A stretch of DNA of 64,000 nt from Streptococcus iniae (GCF_030732225.1 NZ_CP132230.1:276001-340000); one strand, 5' to 3'; positions 7,470 through 16,414 are shown, numbered from the stretch's first letter. Numbers and translations: made by a program. The notes: generated from the letters alone by a model not told the origin.

Positions 7470-9194
7470 TCAGTTTTTGGAAATGGTAAGTGGGTATAGG
7501 CCACGGACGCTATTGGTGCCATAAATAGCACTTGCTTTTTCGAGGTCTTCAATGGTTAAATCAGCTTCTTTAAGTTTACCTTGCTCAAGTAATTCTTGTC
7601 GGTGAATGCCTTTTATGATGGGTAGTGTGCCAACTGGTGTTAGCCACTCCCCATCAATATCCAAGATAAGATTGCCGATTGATGTTTCAAGGAGTTTTCC
7701 CTCTGGACTAACAAAGATTTGTTCAGAAGCTTGCGCTTTGAGATGGGGTCTATAGCTGGTCTTGAAGTTCGCAAAAGCAAAATTCTCGACGGGATAATCT
7801 TGTCTAACCACTTTTGCCTCTAAAAATTGAGGATCCAAAGGTGTTAACACTTGGTCTGACAGGCTAATATGACCATATAGATCAATAGCCACTGATAGTC
7901 GGTAGTCTCCTTGATCTTTTTGAACAAGGTAGTCAGCTAGGCGTTTTTCGAGTTCTTTTTGGTCAAAGGGATAGTCAAAATAAGCACAAGCCTCTTTTAG
8001 GCGCTTGATGTGCTTGTCATAAAAGTGAAGAGTTTGTTGGCTGAGTTTTGCTGTTGTTATGACAGTAAAAGCTTTTTTTTGTTTGTAGAGGACTGCTGAT
8101 TTTTGCTTGATTTCTTCAAATTCATCTTGCCATTGACTTTCCCAGGTAATGCCACCGCCTACACCGTAAACAGCTCGGCGATCAAACAACTGAATGGTTC
8201 GAATGCCCACATTAAAAATACAGTCACCATTTGGCAAACAAATCCCGATATTGCCACAGTAAACGCCGCGTGGCTCTTTTTCGAGTCTGGTAATGATGTT
8301 CATGGTGGATACTTTAGGAGCGCCTGTGATAGAGCCACATGGGAAGAGGGCGTCAAAAATAGAAACTAGTCCCTTATCCTCAAGGAGTTGTCCTTCTATG
8401 GTTGAGGTCATTTGCCAGACGGTTGAGTATTGTTCTAATTGACAAAGTTTGGTCACTTGGACAGTTCCTGTTTGGCAGATTTTACCCATATCATTACGTA
8501 ACAGGTCAACAATCATCATGTTTTCAGACCGGTTTTTAGGGTCCTGAATGAGCCAGTTGTATTGGGCTTTGTCAGCTTGCAAACTAGGCCCACGTTTTGT
8601 TGTTCCTTTCATTGGGCGCGTGATAATGGTCTTGTCCTCTTTTTTGAAGAAGAGCTCAGGGCTTGCTGAAATAATAGCCACTTGATCATGGGCCACATAG
8701 GCGTTGTAGCCAGCTCCTTGCTCAACTACCAGACGGTTATAGATAGCAAGACTCTCTTCAAATGGCAGCTCCTGCGTCAGTTGGGTTGTAAAATTAACCT
8801 GATAGGTATTGCCCTGTCTCATCTCATGGTGAATCTGCTCGATAGCCCTTTGGTATTCTTTTTCTTGGATAAGGCTAAGCCAGTTATTAGGAAGTTTGAT
8901 GGACTCATAATCCCGTGGGATTGGGGTGTTTTGGCAAGCGTCATGGACGGTGAAATAGGCATAGTACTCTTGACCTAAGTTCTTTTGGTGGGTGCATAAG
9001 TTAGCATCAAAATAGCTAGCTGCCTCATAGCTGACATAACCCACTACATAATAGCCTTTTGCTTGATAGTCAGAGACGGATTGTAAAACCTGACCGACTT
9101 CAGAGATTTCTTTGGCTATTAATTCATATAGAGGTTGCTTAAAAATATAGCGACAACCTAATTCTTTAAAATCAATAATGGTTTGAATATGCAT
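7470..9194 (-). CDS. pabB: Fused aminodeoxychorismate synthase component I and ADC lyase (PabB-PabC)
   Basis: A 574-residue fusion. Residues 1 to about 365 are a chorismate-utilising domain with YQVNFTTQL, SPELFF, TRPMKGTTKRG, CGSITGAPK and a glycine-rich end (GVYCGNIGICLPNGDC). The Lys in the P-M-K-G-T box distinguishes ADC synthase from anthranilate synthase, which has Ala there. Residues about 380-574 form a fold-type IV PLP lyase domain that releases pyruvate to give p-aminobenzoate. Together with PabA this completes PABA synthesis in two polypeptides. No SD precedes the ATG, and the -10 box lies only 6 bp away, so the message is predicted to be leaderless. Confidence 0.92.
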   Translation of the reverse strand: MHIQTIIDFKELGCRYIFKQPLYELIAKEISEVGQVLQSVSDYQAKGYYVVGYVSYEAASYFDANLCTHQKNLGQEYYAYFTVHDACQNTPIPRDYESIKLPNNWLSLIQEKEYQRAIEQIHHEMRQGNTYQVNFTTQLTQELPFEESLAIYNRLVVEQGAGYNAYVAHDQVAIISASPELFFKKEDKTIITRPMKGTTKRGPSLQADKAQYNWLIQDPKNRSENMMIVDLLRNDMGKICQTGTVQVTKLCQLEQYSTVWQMTSTIEGQLLEDKGLVSIFDALFPCGSITGAPKVSTMNIITRLEKEPRGVYCGNIGICLPNGDCIFNVGIRTIQLFDRRAVYGVGGGITWESQWQDEFEEIKQKSAVLYKQKKAFTVITTAKLSQQTLHFYDKHIKRLKEACAYFDYPFDQKELEKRLADYLVQKDQGDYRLSVAIDLYGHISLSDQVLTPLDPQFLEAKVVRQDYPVENFAFANFKTSYRPHLKAQASEQIFVSPEGKLLETSIGNLILDIDGEWLTPVGTLPIIKGIHRQELLEQGKLKEADLTIEDLEKASAIYGTNSVRGLYPLTISKN

Positions 9195-9209
9195 AGTTAG
9201 ATTATATCA
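9194..9209 (-). promoter_or_regulatory. Extended -10 promoter giving a leaderless pabB mRNA
   Basis: Minus-strand order: TGA-TATAAT (9201-9209), six bases (CTAACT), then ATG. RNA polymerase normally starts about 7 nt past the -10 box, which falls on the A of the start codon. No purine-rich SD exists in between. No good -35 is seen, which fits an extended -10 promoter. Confidence 0.65.
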
Positions 9210-9256
9210 TAAAAGAAGGTAGCCCAAGCGTTTTGAGGTAGAATGACGGTTGAAAA

Positions 9257-9276
9257 AAAGCCTAATAAAAGGCTTT
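9257..9276 (-). terminator. Rho-independent terminator after the surface amidase gene
   Basis: AAAGCC (9271-9276 read as complement) pairs with GGCTTT around an 8-nt A/T loop, followed on the minus strand by a T run. It begins three bases past the amidase stop codon and separates it from pabB. Confidence 0.85.
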
Positions 9277-9279
9277 TGT

Positions 9280-11259
9280 TTAATCTTGGTATTTCTTTTT
9301 AAAGACAGTAGGTAAAAGGGTTGATAGAGTGGTAACAATCAAGACTTGTCCTAGTAGAGTGGCTTTGTTTTCTTGTTCTCCTGCTTCTGGTAAAGTGGCT
9401 TGTTTGTCTGTCTTGTAAGAAGTTTGGGTTTTATAGTTCACAAAGACACTTACCTTTTCAGGGGTTCTTTCTTTTTGTAAGGTGAGGTCTTTATTGGTAT
9501 CTGTTTTTAGACTTGTTTGTGCTGCTTGTACGGTTTTAGGCGCAGTATGTAGATGGAATAAATGGGCATCTTCAAAGATTTGTCCCATTTGAAGCAGTAA
9601 TCTGTCGTTATTAGCTTTGCTATTAAACAAAATCCCTAATGGAAGTCCACTTGCTGTGAGGTGTGTTGGTAAAGAAAGTGACGGGGTTCCTGTCAAGTTG
9701 ACTAGTTGTGTGAAAGGTGTTAAGGTCCAAGCTGGTAGCCATTGACGGTAAATTAAGTCCAGTTTTTCTTCTTTCGATAAATGTGACATATCACTTAATT
9801 GTGGGATTAAATCTGGGCTAATGTGCTGGTAGTTTGCTGCTGGTGCTGGGTAGGCTGTGGTAGGGGTTAAAAAGATAGGATAGTCTTTGTAGAAGTCGTC
9901 TAGTTGTTTGCTGAGTTGTGCAACGCCTTCCCATGCTTTAGCTAAGTCTTCTTTTGTAAGGTCCTTGCCTGTCTGATAAAGTGCCCATGATAAAAGTTCG
10001 ACATCTTCTTTTTGAAGGGGTCTTTTGAGGGCTTGTTGTGCCATGAAATTGATGCTTGGCGCAGATGAGGCCGCGATGGTATAGTAGAGTTTCATCATGT
10101 CTTGCCCATTGATTGGGTAAGGAACTTCAATGGTTTTGAAACCTTTTTGATTTAAAAAAGCAACAGCGTTTTTAACAGCTAAGACAGCTTCGTCACTAAT
10201 GGGAGTTCCAGCTGGTGTTTGTGTGGTGTAAGCAATTGGGATATCACGCGTTAATACTTGTGTGTTTTGTTGGGATTTTGCTTTTTCTTTGAGGAGGAAT
10301 TGAAAGAGCTTTTCAGTGTCTTCCATGCTTTTTGTTAGGGCAAAGTGGCTGACGTTGCTTTTTTCAGAACTTGGATTGCCTTCAAGTATGCCACGGCTAG
10401 GGTGAAGCCCAATTAATCCGCTCCAAGAAGCAGGGATTCGAGTGGAGCCGCCACCATCAGATGCACTAGCTAAGCTGACTTGTCCAGAAGCTACTGCAGC
10501 TGCAGAACCGCCTGATGATCCTCCGGGGTTTTTATCAAGTTGCCAAGGGTTGTGAGTAATGCCGTAAAGGTCTGAGTTAGTGACATTAATCCAACCCATT
10601 TCAGGAAATGATGACTGACCAATAACTACAAAACCAGCTTCTTGGAGTTTTTTGACAAAGCCGCTGGTTGATTGGCTAGTTTTGCCGTCCAAGAAGGCTA
10701 GCCCATTAGTATTGCTGCCGCCCGAAATGCTATGACCAAGACCTTTAACAAGAATTGGCACCTTGTAAAACGGTTGACCAGAATCGGTCATTTGATGGCT
10801 TTCTTGACGAGCCATGTCTTCTCTTATCGAGATAACATTGTTGAGGTCAGGGTTGGTTTGTTTGATGGTTTCTAAAGCAAGATCTAACAATTGATCGCCA
10901 GTCACGCGGTTTTGGCGGGCCCATTCTGCCAGTTGACTGGCACTTGCTGTTTGGTAATCTTCAAGGGTAATTGGGGACAAAGCTTGAGCACTTGTTGCTG
11001 TGCTTAGGGGCATGTTGCCTGTAGAGGCCTTGCTTATGCTATCTGCATTAGTAGGTGTAGATGAAGCAGTGTTAAGAGGTGCTTGATCGGCAGAACTAGC
11101 AGTAGTAAGGCTTGAGGAAGTAAGCTGAGGGGCACTGCCGTTTGGTAAAAGCTCCTCAGCTTGTATGCTAGTTGTAGCTAATTGTGTGCTAGTAGCAAGC
11201 AGCGTCAAGGCAAGTAATACTTGTCTTGTTTTAGAAGGCAATAGTCTATCTTTAATCAT
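9280..11259 (-). CDS. Secreted, sortase-anchored amidase (amidase-signature family)
   Basis: 659 residues from the ATG that follows AGGAG at 8-nt spacing; an upstream Met lies before that SD. A signal peptide (about 1-33, ending TTSIQA) is followed by a Ser/Thr/Ala-rich linker to about residue 95. The amidase-signature domain holds the Lys-Ser-Ser triad: Lys near 172 in VPILVKGLG, the GGSSGGSAAA loop near 247, and the nucleophile Ser near 272 in DGGGSTRIPAS. A second linker precedes LPEAGEQENK, a hydrophobic stretch and KKKYQD. LPEAG is a variant of the LPXTG sorting motif (Ala for Thr). The substrate is not identifiable; members hydrolyse amides ranging from small molecules to peptide-like compounds. 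Confidence 0.85.
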   Translation of the reverse strand: MIKDRLLPSKTRQVLLALTLLATSTQLATTSIQAEELLPNGSAPQLTSSSLTTASSADQAPLNTASSTPTNADSISKASTGNMPLSTATSAQALSPITLEDYQTASASQLAEWARQNRVTGDQLLDLALETIKQTNPDLNNVISIREDMARQESHQMTDSGQPFYKVPILVKGLGHSISGGSNTNGLAFLDGKTSQSTSGFVKKLQEAGFVVIGQSSFPEMGWINVTNSDLYGITHNPWQLDKNPGGSSGGSAAAVASGQVSLASASDGGGSTRIPASWSGLIGLHPSRGILEGNPSSEKSNVSHFALTKSMEDTEKLFQFLLKEKAKSQQNTQVLTRDIPIAYTTQTPAGTPISDEAVLAVKNAVAFLNQKGFKTIEVPYPINGQDMMKLYYTIAASSAPSINFMAQQALKRPLQKEDVELLSWALYQTGKDLTKEDLAKAWEGVAQLSKQLDDFYKDYPIFLTPTTAYPAPAANYQHISPDLIPQLSDMSHLSKEEKLDLIYRQWLPAWTLTPFTQLVNLTGTPSLSLPTHLTASGLPLGILFNSKANNDRLLLQMGQIFEDAHLFHLHTAPKTVQAAQTSLKTDTNKDLTLQKERTPEKVSVFVNYKTQTSYKTDKQATLPEAGEQENKATLLGQVLIVTTLSTLLPTVFKKKYQD

Positions 11260-11393
11260 TATCATATCTCCTATAATTGTCGTCACTCAATAGTTTAACA
11301 TAATGAGAGCAAAGTGAAAGTAAAACGCTCTCATAAATGCTGAATCAAAAAAACTGTCATCAATGTCTAAGGAGCTATCACTGATTTAGGACA

Positions 11394-11407
11394 ATAGTTA
11401 TAACTAT
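11394..11407. promoter_or_regulatory. Perfect 14-bp palindrome between the amidase and DUF3013 genes
   Basis: ATAGTTATAACTAT is fully symmetric and lies just upstream of TACAAT (a likely -10 for the DUF3013 gene) in the 202-bp divergent intergenic region. It could be an operator for either gene. No cognate regulator is evident. Confidence 0.4.
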
Positions 11408-11461
11408 CGGTTCTTTTATGCTACAATAGAAGAACATTAAGAAAGAAAAAGGATTCAAAGT

Positions 11462-11932
11462 ATGGCAAAATTTGGTTTTTTATCAGTATTAGAAGAAGAA
11501 ATGGATAAGCACTTTCATTATGATTATGCAATGGATTGGGACAAAAAGAACCATGCGGTAGAGCTTACTTTTGTTTTGGAAGCTCAAAATAATCAGGCTG
11601 TTGAAACCATTGATGACCAGGGTCAAGTGACCAAAGAAGATATTGTCTTTGAAGACTATGTGCTCTTTTACAATCCTGAAAAATCAAAGGTTAATCCTGA
11701 AGACTATCTAGTTACCATTCCTTACGAACCTAAAAAAGGCTTATCACGTGAATTCTTAGCCTACTTTGCACATTTCCTAAATGATGTGGCTACAGAAGGG
11801 CTTTCTGATTTGATGGACTTTTTAGAAGACGATAGCAAAATCGATTTTGCTTTAGAATGGCATCAAGAAGTGTTCCAAGAAGGGCAAAAAGGATTGGTCG
11901 AAAAAGAATTTCATGGATACCCAAGGTATTAA
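11462..11932 (+). CDS. DUF3013 family protein
   Basis: A 156-residue acidic cytoplasmic protein with no signal peptide or membrane segment. The pattern MAKFGFLSVLEEEMDKHFHYDYAMDWDKKNHAVE at the start and the Glu/Asp-rich C-terminal half match DUF3013, a family common in streptococci and lactococci without assigned function. The SD (AAAAAGGA) lies 8 nt before ATG. A terminator follows 20 bp after the stop, so it is monocistronic. No catalytic motif is visible. Confidence 0.8.
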   Translation: MAKFGFLSVLEEEMDKHFHYDYAMDWDKKNHAVELTFVLEAQNNQAVETIDDQGQVTKEDIVFEDYVLFYNPEKSKVNPEDYLVTIPYEPKKGLSREFLAYFAHFLNDVATEGLSDLMDFLEDDSKIDFALEWHQEVFQEGQKGLVEKEFHGYPRY

Positions 11933-11951
11933 AAGGGTTATCTACTCAAAA

Positions 11952-11975
11952 GGCTGGGCAAAGTCCGGTCTTTTT
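11952..11975 (+). terminator. Terminator after the DUF3013 gene
   Basis: GGCTGGGC pairs with GTCCGGTC (several G-T wobbles) around an AAA loop, followed by TTTTT. Confidence 0.75.
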
Positions 11976-12094
11976 CTTATAATTTTTTGAGCGTCAGCTA
12001 ATTGCGAGCAAAGCGAGCACAAGAGACTACTGCCATAAAGTGTCTAGCTGAAATATGGTATAATAGGAGCAATTGAAATGAATGAGGTAAGAAG

Positions 12095-13048
12095 ATGAAC
12101 GCATGGCAAGAAGTGACCTTGACAATTAATCGTGAGGCTGAAGAAGCAGTATCTAATCTGTTGATTGAAGCTGGTAGTCAGGGTGTGGCTATTAGTGACA
12201 CGGCTGATTATCTGGGTCAAAAAGACAGATTTGGCGAGATTTTTAAAGAGGTTGAGCAGTCTGAAATGGTGACTATCACGGCTTATTTTCCAGAAGGTGT
12301 TGCTATTGAACCCTTAAAAGAGGAACTTTTATCGCAGATTAATGCTCTTGAAGCATCAGGTTTTAAAACAGGGGCAGTGACTTTAACGACACAAGATTTA
12401 GCAGAAGAAGACTGGGCAGACAACTGGAAGAAATACTATGAACCAGCCCGTATCACCCATGACCTAACCATCGTTCCATCATGGACAGACTATGAGGCGA
12501 CCGCTGGGGAAAAAATCATTCGTTTAGATCCAGGCATGGCTTTTGGCACAGGGACTCACCCAACGACAAAAATGAGCCTTTATGCTCTGGAGCAAGTGCT
12601 TCGTGGGGGTGAAACTGTCATTGATGTTGGGACGGGTTCTGGCGTCTTGTCTATTGCAAGCTCTTTACTTGGCGCAAAAGAGATTTATGCTTATGATTTG
12701 GATGATGTTGCGGTACGCGTTGCCCAAGAAAATATAGACCTTAATCAAGGTACTGAAAACATTCACGTGGCAGCAGGTGACCTTCTAAAAGGCATTGACG
12801 TTAAAGCCCAAGTTATCGTTGCCAACATCCTTGCAGATATCTTGATTCATCTAACAGAGGATGCCTACAGATTAGTTGAAGATGAGGGCTATCTGATTAT
12901 GTCTGGTATCATTTCAGAAAAATGGGCAATGGTCAAAGAATCAGCAGAAGCAGCAGGATTTTTCCTAGAAACTCATATGATTCAGGGGGAGTGGAATGCT
13001 TGTATCTTCAAAAAAACAGACAGTAGATCAGGAGTGATTGGTGGCTAA
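12095..13048 (+). CDS. prmA: Ribosomal protein L11 methyltransferase (PrmA)
   Basis: A 317-residue class I SAM methyltransferase. The N-terminal 100 residues form the L11-recognition domain. The linker [17 protein letters not shown] and the segment [15 protein letters not shown] are PrmA signatures. Motif I is [14 protein letters not shown], and the [10 protein letters not shown] segment (motif IV) follows. It trimethylates L11. The stop overlaps the rsmE start (TAATG), so the two rRNA/ribosome-modification genes are coupled. TATAAT lies about 35 bp ahead of the ATG, and a GAGGTAAGA SD-like stretch precedes it. Confidence 0.95.
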   Translation: MNAWQEVTLTINREAEEAVSNLLIEAGSQGVAISDTADYLGQKDRFGEIFKEVEQSEMVTITAYFPEGVAIEPLKEELLSQINALEASGFKTGAVTLTTQDLAEEDWADNWKKYYEPARITHDLTIVPSWTDYEATAGEKIIRLDPGMAFGTGTHPTTKMSLYALEQVLRGGETVIDVGTGSGVLSIASSLLGAKEIYAYDLDDVAVRVAQENIDLNQGTENIHVAAGDLLKGIDVKAQVIVANILADILIHLTEDAYRLVEDEGYLIMSGIISEKWAMVKESAEAAGFFLETHMIQGEWNACIFKKTDSRSGVIGG

Positions 13049-13791
13049 TGCAACAGTATTTTGTAACTGGACAGGCTCAAGCGGAGTGTGTCATAAGAGA
13101 TAAAGATACCCTTAAACACATGTTTCAAGTCATGCGACTAGCACAGGACGATCACGTGATTTTGGTTTTTGATGATGGGATTAAGCGTTTAGCAAAGGTT
13201 ATTGATGCAAATGAACATCGCTTAGCCATCATTGAAGATTTGGATGAAAATGTGGAGATGCCGGTTGAGATTACCATTGCCTCAGGTTTTCCTAAAGGAG
13301 ACAAATTAGACCTGATCAGCCAAAAAGCTACAGAACTTGGTGCCTCTGCCATTTGGTCCTACCCTGCAGATTGGTCAGTGGTTAAATGGGATGGCAAAAA
13401 ACTTGCCAAAAAGGAAGAAAAATTAGCTAAAATTGTTCAAGGAGCAGCAGAGCAAAGTAAACGTAATAGGCTTCCAGAAGTCAGACTTTTTGAGAAAAAG
13501 GTAGATTTCATGACAGAACTTGAGGGCTTTGATAAAATCCTGATTGCTTATGAAGAATCGGCTAAAGAAGGGGAACTATCTGCGCTAGCAAGTAGCATTA
13601 AGACTTGGCAAAAAGGAGATAAAATCCTTCTGCTATTTGGTCCTGAAGGTGGTATTTCTCCTAAGGAAATTGCTGCTTTTGAAGCATCTGGTGGTTTTAA
13701 AGTTGGCTTGGGTCCTAGAATTATGCGAACCGAAACAGCTCCTTTGTATGCCTTAAGCGCCATCAGTTTCGCCTTAGAATTGAATCAATGA
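13048..13791 (+). CDS. rsmE: 16S rRNA m3U1498 methyltransferase (RsmE)
   Basis: A 247-residue SPOUT methyltransferase. The N-terminal PUA-like domain (about 1-70) is followed by the catalytic domain with ASGFPKGDKLD, QGAAEQSKRNRLPEV and the knot motifs LLLFGPEGGISPKEI and LGPRIMRTETAPLYALS. It methylates U1498 of 16S rRNA. It starts within the prmA stop codon. A strong terminator directly follows. Confidence 0.95.
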   Translation: MQQYFVTGQAQAECVIRDKDTLKHMFQVMRLAQDDHVILVFDDGIKRLAKVIDANEHRLAIIEDLDENVEMPVEITIASGFPKGDKLDLISQKATELGASAIWSYPADWSVVKWDGKKLAKKEEKLAKIVQGAAEQSKRNRLPEVRLFEKKVDFMTELEGFDKILIAYEESAKEGELSALASSIKTWQKGDKILLLFGPEGGISPKEIAAFEASGGFKVGLGPRIMRTETAPLYALSAISFALELNQ

Positions 13792-13820
13792 GAAAGTGTT
13801 AAACAAACACTTTCTTTTTT
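13792..13820 (+). terminator. Terminator after rsmE
   Basis: The 9-bp stem GAAAGTGTT/AACACTTTC (13792-13800 and 13806-13814) is followed by six T. It begins at the base after the rsmE stop. Confidence 0.88.
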
Positions 13821-13890
13821 TATTTAAATTAAGTATTGACTTTATAAAACGAAGTGTTACTATTTAAATTAAGTAATTGCTTAATTTAAA
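13821..13890 (+). promoter_or_regulatory. Promoter and operator of the MFS/ArsR-like pair
   Basis: TTGACT (13836-13841) and TACTAT (13858-13863) at 16 bp form the promoter. TATTTAAATTAAG occurs directly upstream of the -35 (13821-13833) and again over the -10 (13861-13873), where it continues into an inverted copy CTTAATTTAAA (13880-13890). The 11-bp inverted repeat on the start site plus a half-site upstream look like an operator for the ArsR-like protein encoded two genes on. Confidence 0.65.
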
Positions 13891-13905
13891 TTCAAAGGAG
13901 ACTTT

Positions 13906-15156
13906 ATGAAAAAAGTTTTATCGAACAAACTATTTATGGCTACCTTCGTTTCAGATATGTTGTCCAATTTTGGTGATATTGTCTATTATTTTGCGATGAT
14001 GGCCTATGTTTTACAACTGCCCAATACCAATATCGCTATTTCTTTGGTAACTTTTTCTGAGAGTTTACCTATATTAAGCAAACTGTTAATGAGTATTTGG
14101 GGAGATCGGACCAAAAATAAGTTAGATACGATTCTTTGGACTTTGATGCTACGAATTGTTCTTTATAGTATTGTTGGTTTTGCAATGGGCTTTACTCCAT
14201 CGCTTTGGATTCTGGGACTTGCTTTGCTTGTCAATGTATGTTCGGACCTTGCTGGGCAATATGAAAATGCCCTCTTTACTCCGATTAGTTTACGGATTGT
14301 AACTAAAGAAGATCGAGAAGGGATGTTTGCTTTTCGTCAAGCTGTTTCTTCGGTTCTTTATATGCTTTTTCAGGCCAGCGGAGCTTTTTTCATAACTGTT
14401 TTGACTTTTTCACAGTTGGCTTACTTTAATGCAAGTACTTTTTTAATCAGTGCAACTATTATGCTAATCATAAGAGGTACTCTGAAACAAAAATTGGATG
14501 AAAATCCGATTGTAACGGTGAATAAAGAGGGTTCAGAGACGGTTTTTGAAAGTATCTGCTCTTCACTTAAGTTGGCTTATTCTTCTTTGGACAGTATTCC
14601 AGAGGTCAAACAAACCCTTATTAGTATCATGGGGATGAATGCTATTGTTGTCGTTGAAGAGCCCTTGTTTCTTTTGATTGTCAAGCACAATCCTGCCTTT
14701 GGTTTTGGAAATCCAATGATGACTTTAGCGCTTATGACTCTTGCATCTGTGTTAGGGAATGTCACAGGCAGTATTTTATTATCTAAACTAAAAACAGACC
14801 TGTCATTTGCTAAAATGACGATGCTATCCAGTTTTTTTATCTTAACTTTATTTCTGGGTTATTTAATGCAGACAATGACTCTTATATTAATTTCTGGGTT
14901 TTTAATGTGTGTCATTGTTGGAATGATTAATCCTAAATTTTTCGCCTTGCTCTCTAACACGGTACCCGAAAACCAATTAGCAACTATCGAAGGTGGTATT
15001 GGTAGTTTTACTATGATAGGGATGCTTCTTAGTCGTCTCATTATTGCTTTAATGGTTCTATTGCTATCAACTGATACGATTTCCGTCATCTTTGTCTTGC
15101 TAGCTTTGCTACTTTTAGGGTACACTATAAGAAAGAATAATACCGTTAAACAATGA
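13906..15156 (+). CDS. MFS transporter (12 predicted membrane segments)
   Basis: A 416-residue polytopic membrane protein of the major facilitator superfamily. It has an acidic residue in the first segment (SDMLSNFGDIVYYFAMM), a cytoplasmic loop GDRTKNKLD after the second segment, a long central loop (about 190-225) and a C-terminal KKNNTVKQ tail. It resembles the multidrug/macrolide-type MFS exporters of streptococci, but the substrate cannot be deduced. The ArsR-like regulator starts 24 bp after its stop, so the pair is probably one operon under autoregulation. SD AAAGGAG at 7 nt. Confidence 0.8.
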   Translation: MKKVLSNKLFMATFVSDMLSNFGDIVYYFAMMAYVLQLPNTNIAISLVTFSESLPILSKLLMSIWGDRTKNKLDTILWTLMLRIVLYSIVGFAMGFTPSLWILGLALLVNVCSDLAGQYENALFTPISLRIVTKEDREGMFAFRQAVSSVLYMLFQASGAFFITVLTFSQLAYFNASTFLISATIMLIIRGTLKQKLDENPIVTVNKEGSETVFESICSSLKLAYSSLDSIPEVKQTLISIMGMNAIVVVEEPLFLLIVKHNPAFGFGNPMMTLALMTLASVLGNVTGSILLSKLKTDLSFAKMTMLSSFFILTLFLGYLMQTMTLILISGFLMCVIVGMINPKFFALLSNTVPENQLATIEGGIGSFTMIGMLLSRLIIALMVLLLSTDTISVIFVLLALLLLGYTIRKNNTVKQ

Positions 15157-15180
15157 TCATAATATTAGGAAGAAGGAAAT

Positions 15181-16221
15181 ATGGATCCTCACTACGATGC
15201 TAATGCAAGTTCTCTTATGGAACAATTGTTTATGCCCTATTTTTCTGGTCAGTGGAATCAGGAAGATTGGGATTTCACGGTCAAAGAAAGAGCTATCCTC
15301 AAGGATTACCTTCTTGTTTTTGATGAAATTAAAGATTTATTTGAACCATACCGTCAAGATATTGCCACTTATTATTTATCCTATTATGGTGTTAACCTAT
15401 TACAGGTCTGCTATTTCTTATTTTTAGAGAGAAAAGAAACAGTTTCAACGATCCAAGAGTTGCATCAATTAGCTCTTAAATTGTCAGAACAAGACATCAA
15501 AGAAAGATTATGTTTTCTTTTGATGAATGAGGAAGATGCTTCTAAGGGGTTTTGGGATTTACTTGAGAATTCTAATTTAAAGCCTGACACCAAATGGTAT
15601 TTTAGTCAGTTTTACAAATATCCGCTGGATAATATGAAAAAGCTAATTGCTTTGTCAGAAAAATTAGTTACTTTATATCAACCTTATCTAAAAGCTGGTG
15701 AGAAGCACCGTCAGGCTTTTAGTCAGAGTTTTTCTTTGGAAAAGCTGTTTGAGGAAAGTCACGTTATTTCAGAAGAACAGTATCAACAAAACAAAGATAG
15801 AGAGTATCACTTGTATATTTTGAGTCCTTGGATGATTTGTTTTGCTTCAACTGATATGACAAGTCGGAATAGAGGTTCAGTTGCTCTTATTGTTTCTTGC
15901 TATGTGGATGATTTGCTTTTGTCTCACAATGATTTAGATGATGATGATTTTTCAATTGTCCTTAAGTTGTTGAGTGACATTACCAGGTACAAGGTTATGG
16001 TCGAGCTTTTAAAAGGGGAATTAAAGAGTAAAGAGATTGCTGAGAAGTTTGGAATTACAGGAGCAGCAGTTTCCTTTCATACCCAAAAACTTATTAATGC
16101 TCATATTTTAATCTTTAGTGAATCTAATAGTAAAGGGAAATATGAGCTTAATAAATCATTTCTTAACCAAGTTATGAATAAACTTAAACAAGAATTATAC
16201 CTAGATCAAGATGAGATTTAG
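15181..16221 (+). CDS. ArsR-like winged-helix regulator with a large N-terminal domain
   Basis: 346 residues. The last 80 form a winged-helix domain of ArsR/GntR-like type (ITRYKVMVELLKGELKSKEI, then KFGITGAAVSFHTQKL as the recognition helix region). The N-terminal 260 residues are helical, without membrane segments or enzymatic motifs that I recognise, and are much longer than classical ArsR proteins (about 100 residues). This part may sense the transported compound. It is the promoter-distal partner of the MFS pump, whose promoter carries a matching inverted repeat, so autorepression is likely. SD AAGAAGGA before ATG; a terminator follows. Confidence 0.75.
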   Translation: MDPHYDANASSLMEQLFMPYFSGQWNQEDWDFTVKERAILKDYLLVFDEIKDLFEPYRQDIATYYLSYYGVNLLQVCYFLFLERKETVSTIQELHQLALKLSEQDIKERLCFLLMNEEDASKGFWDLLENSNLKPDTKWYFSQFYKYPLDNMKKLIALSEKLVTLYQPYLKAGEKHRQAFSQSFSLEKLFEESHVISEEQYQQNKDREYHLYILSPWMICFASTDMTSRNRGSVALIVSCYVDDLLLSHNDLDDDDFSIVLKLLSDITRYKVMVELLKGELKSKEIAEKFGITGAAVSFHTQKLINAHILIFSESNSKGKYELNKSFLNQVMNKLKQELYLDQDEI

Positions 16222-16244
16222 ACTGATTAGATTGTTAAAGAATC

Positions 16245-16274
16245 CTCCCTAAATAAGATTTGGGGAGAGTTTTT
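16245..16274 (+). terminator. Terminator after the ArsR-like gene
   Basis: CTCCCTAAAT pairs with ATTTGGGGAG (one G-T wobble) around AAG, followed shortly by TTTTT. Confidence 0.85.
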
Positions 16275-16293
16275 ATTCTTTTTGAGAAAACGC

Positions 16294-16350
16294 TTTACAA
16301 ATATTATAAAGACAGTTATAATAAATTTAGCAACAACGCAAGCGCTTGCG
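16294..16350 (+). promoter_or_regulatory. malT promoter with LacI/MalR-type operator
   Basis: TTTACA (16294-16299) and TATAAT (16317-16322) have ideal 17-bp spacing. The perfect palindrome CGCAAGCGCTTGCG (16337-16350) lies over the expected +8 to +21 region, a repressing position. AAAACGCTTTAC overlapping the -35 is only partly cre-like. The palindrome resembles the operators ahead of apuA. Confidence 0.8.
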
Positions 16351-16414
16351 CAGAAATGTAAAAAGTGCTTGCTTCTCATTAATCTATAAAGATTATGGAA
16401 AAAGGAGATTTAGG

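Noticed and set aside
11326..11339. cre box upstream of the amidase gene
   Set aside because: AAAACGCTCTCA fits only the right part of the consensus and the first two conserved bases fail.
16287..16300. cre box overlapping the malT -35
   Set aside because: AGAAAACGCTTTAC lacks the conserved first T and final CA, so it is too weak to list as a separate site.
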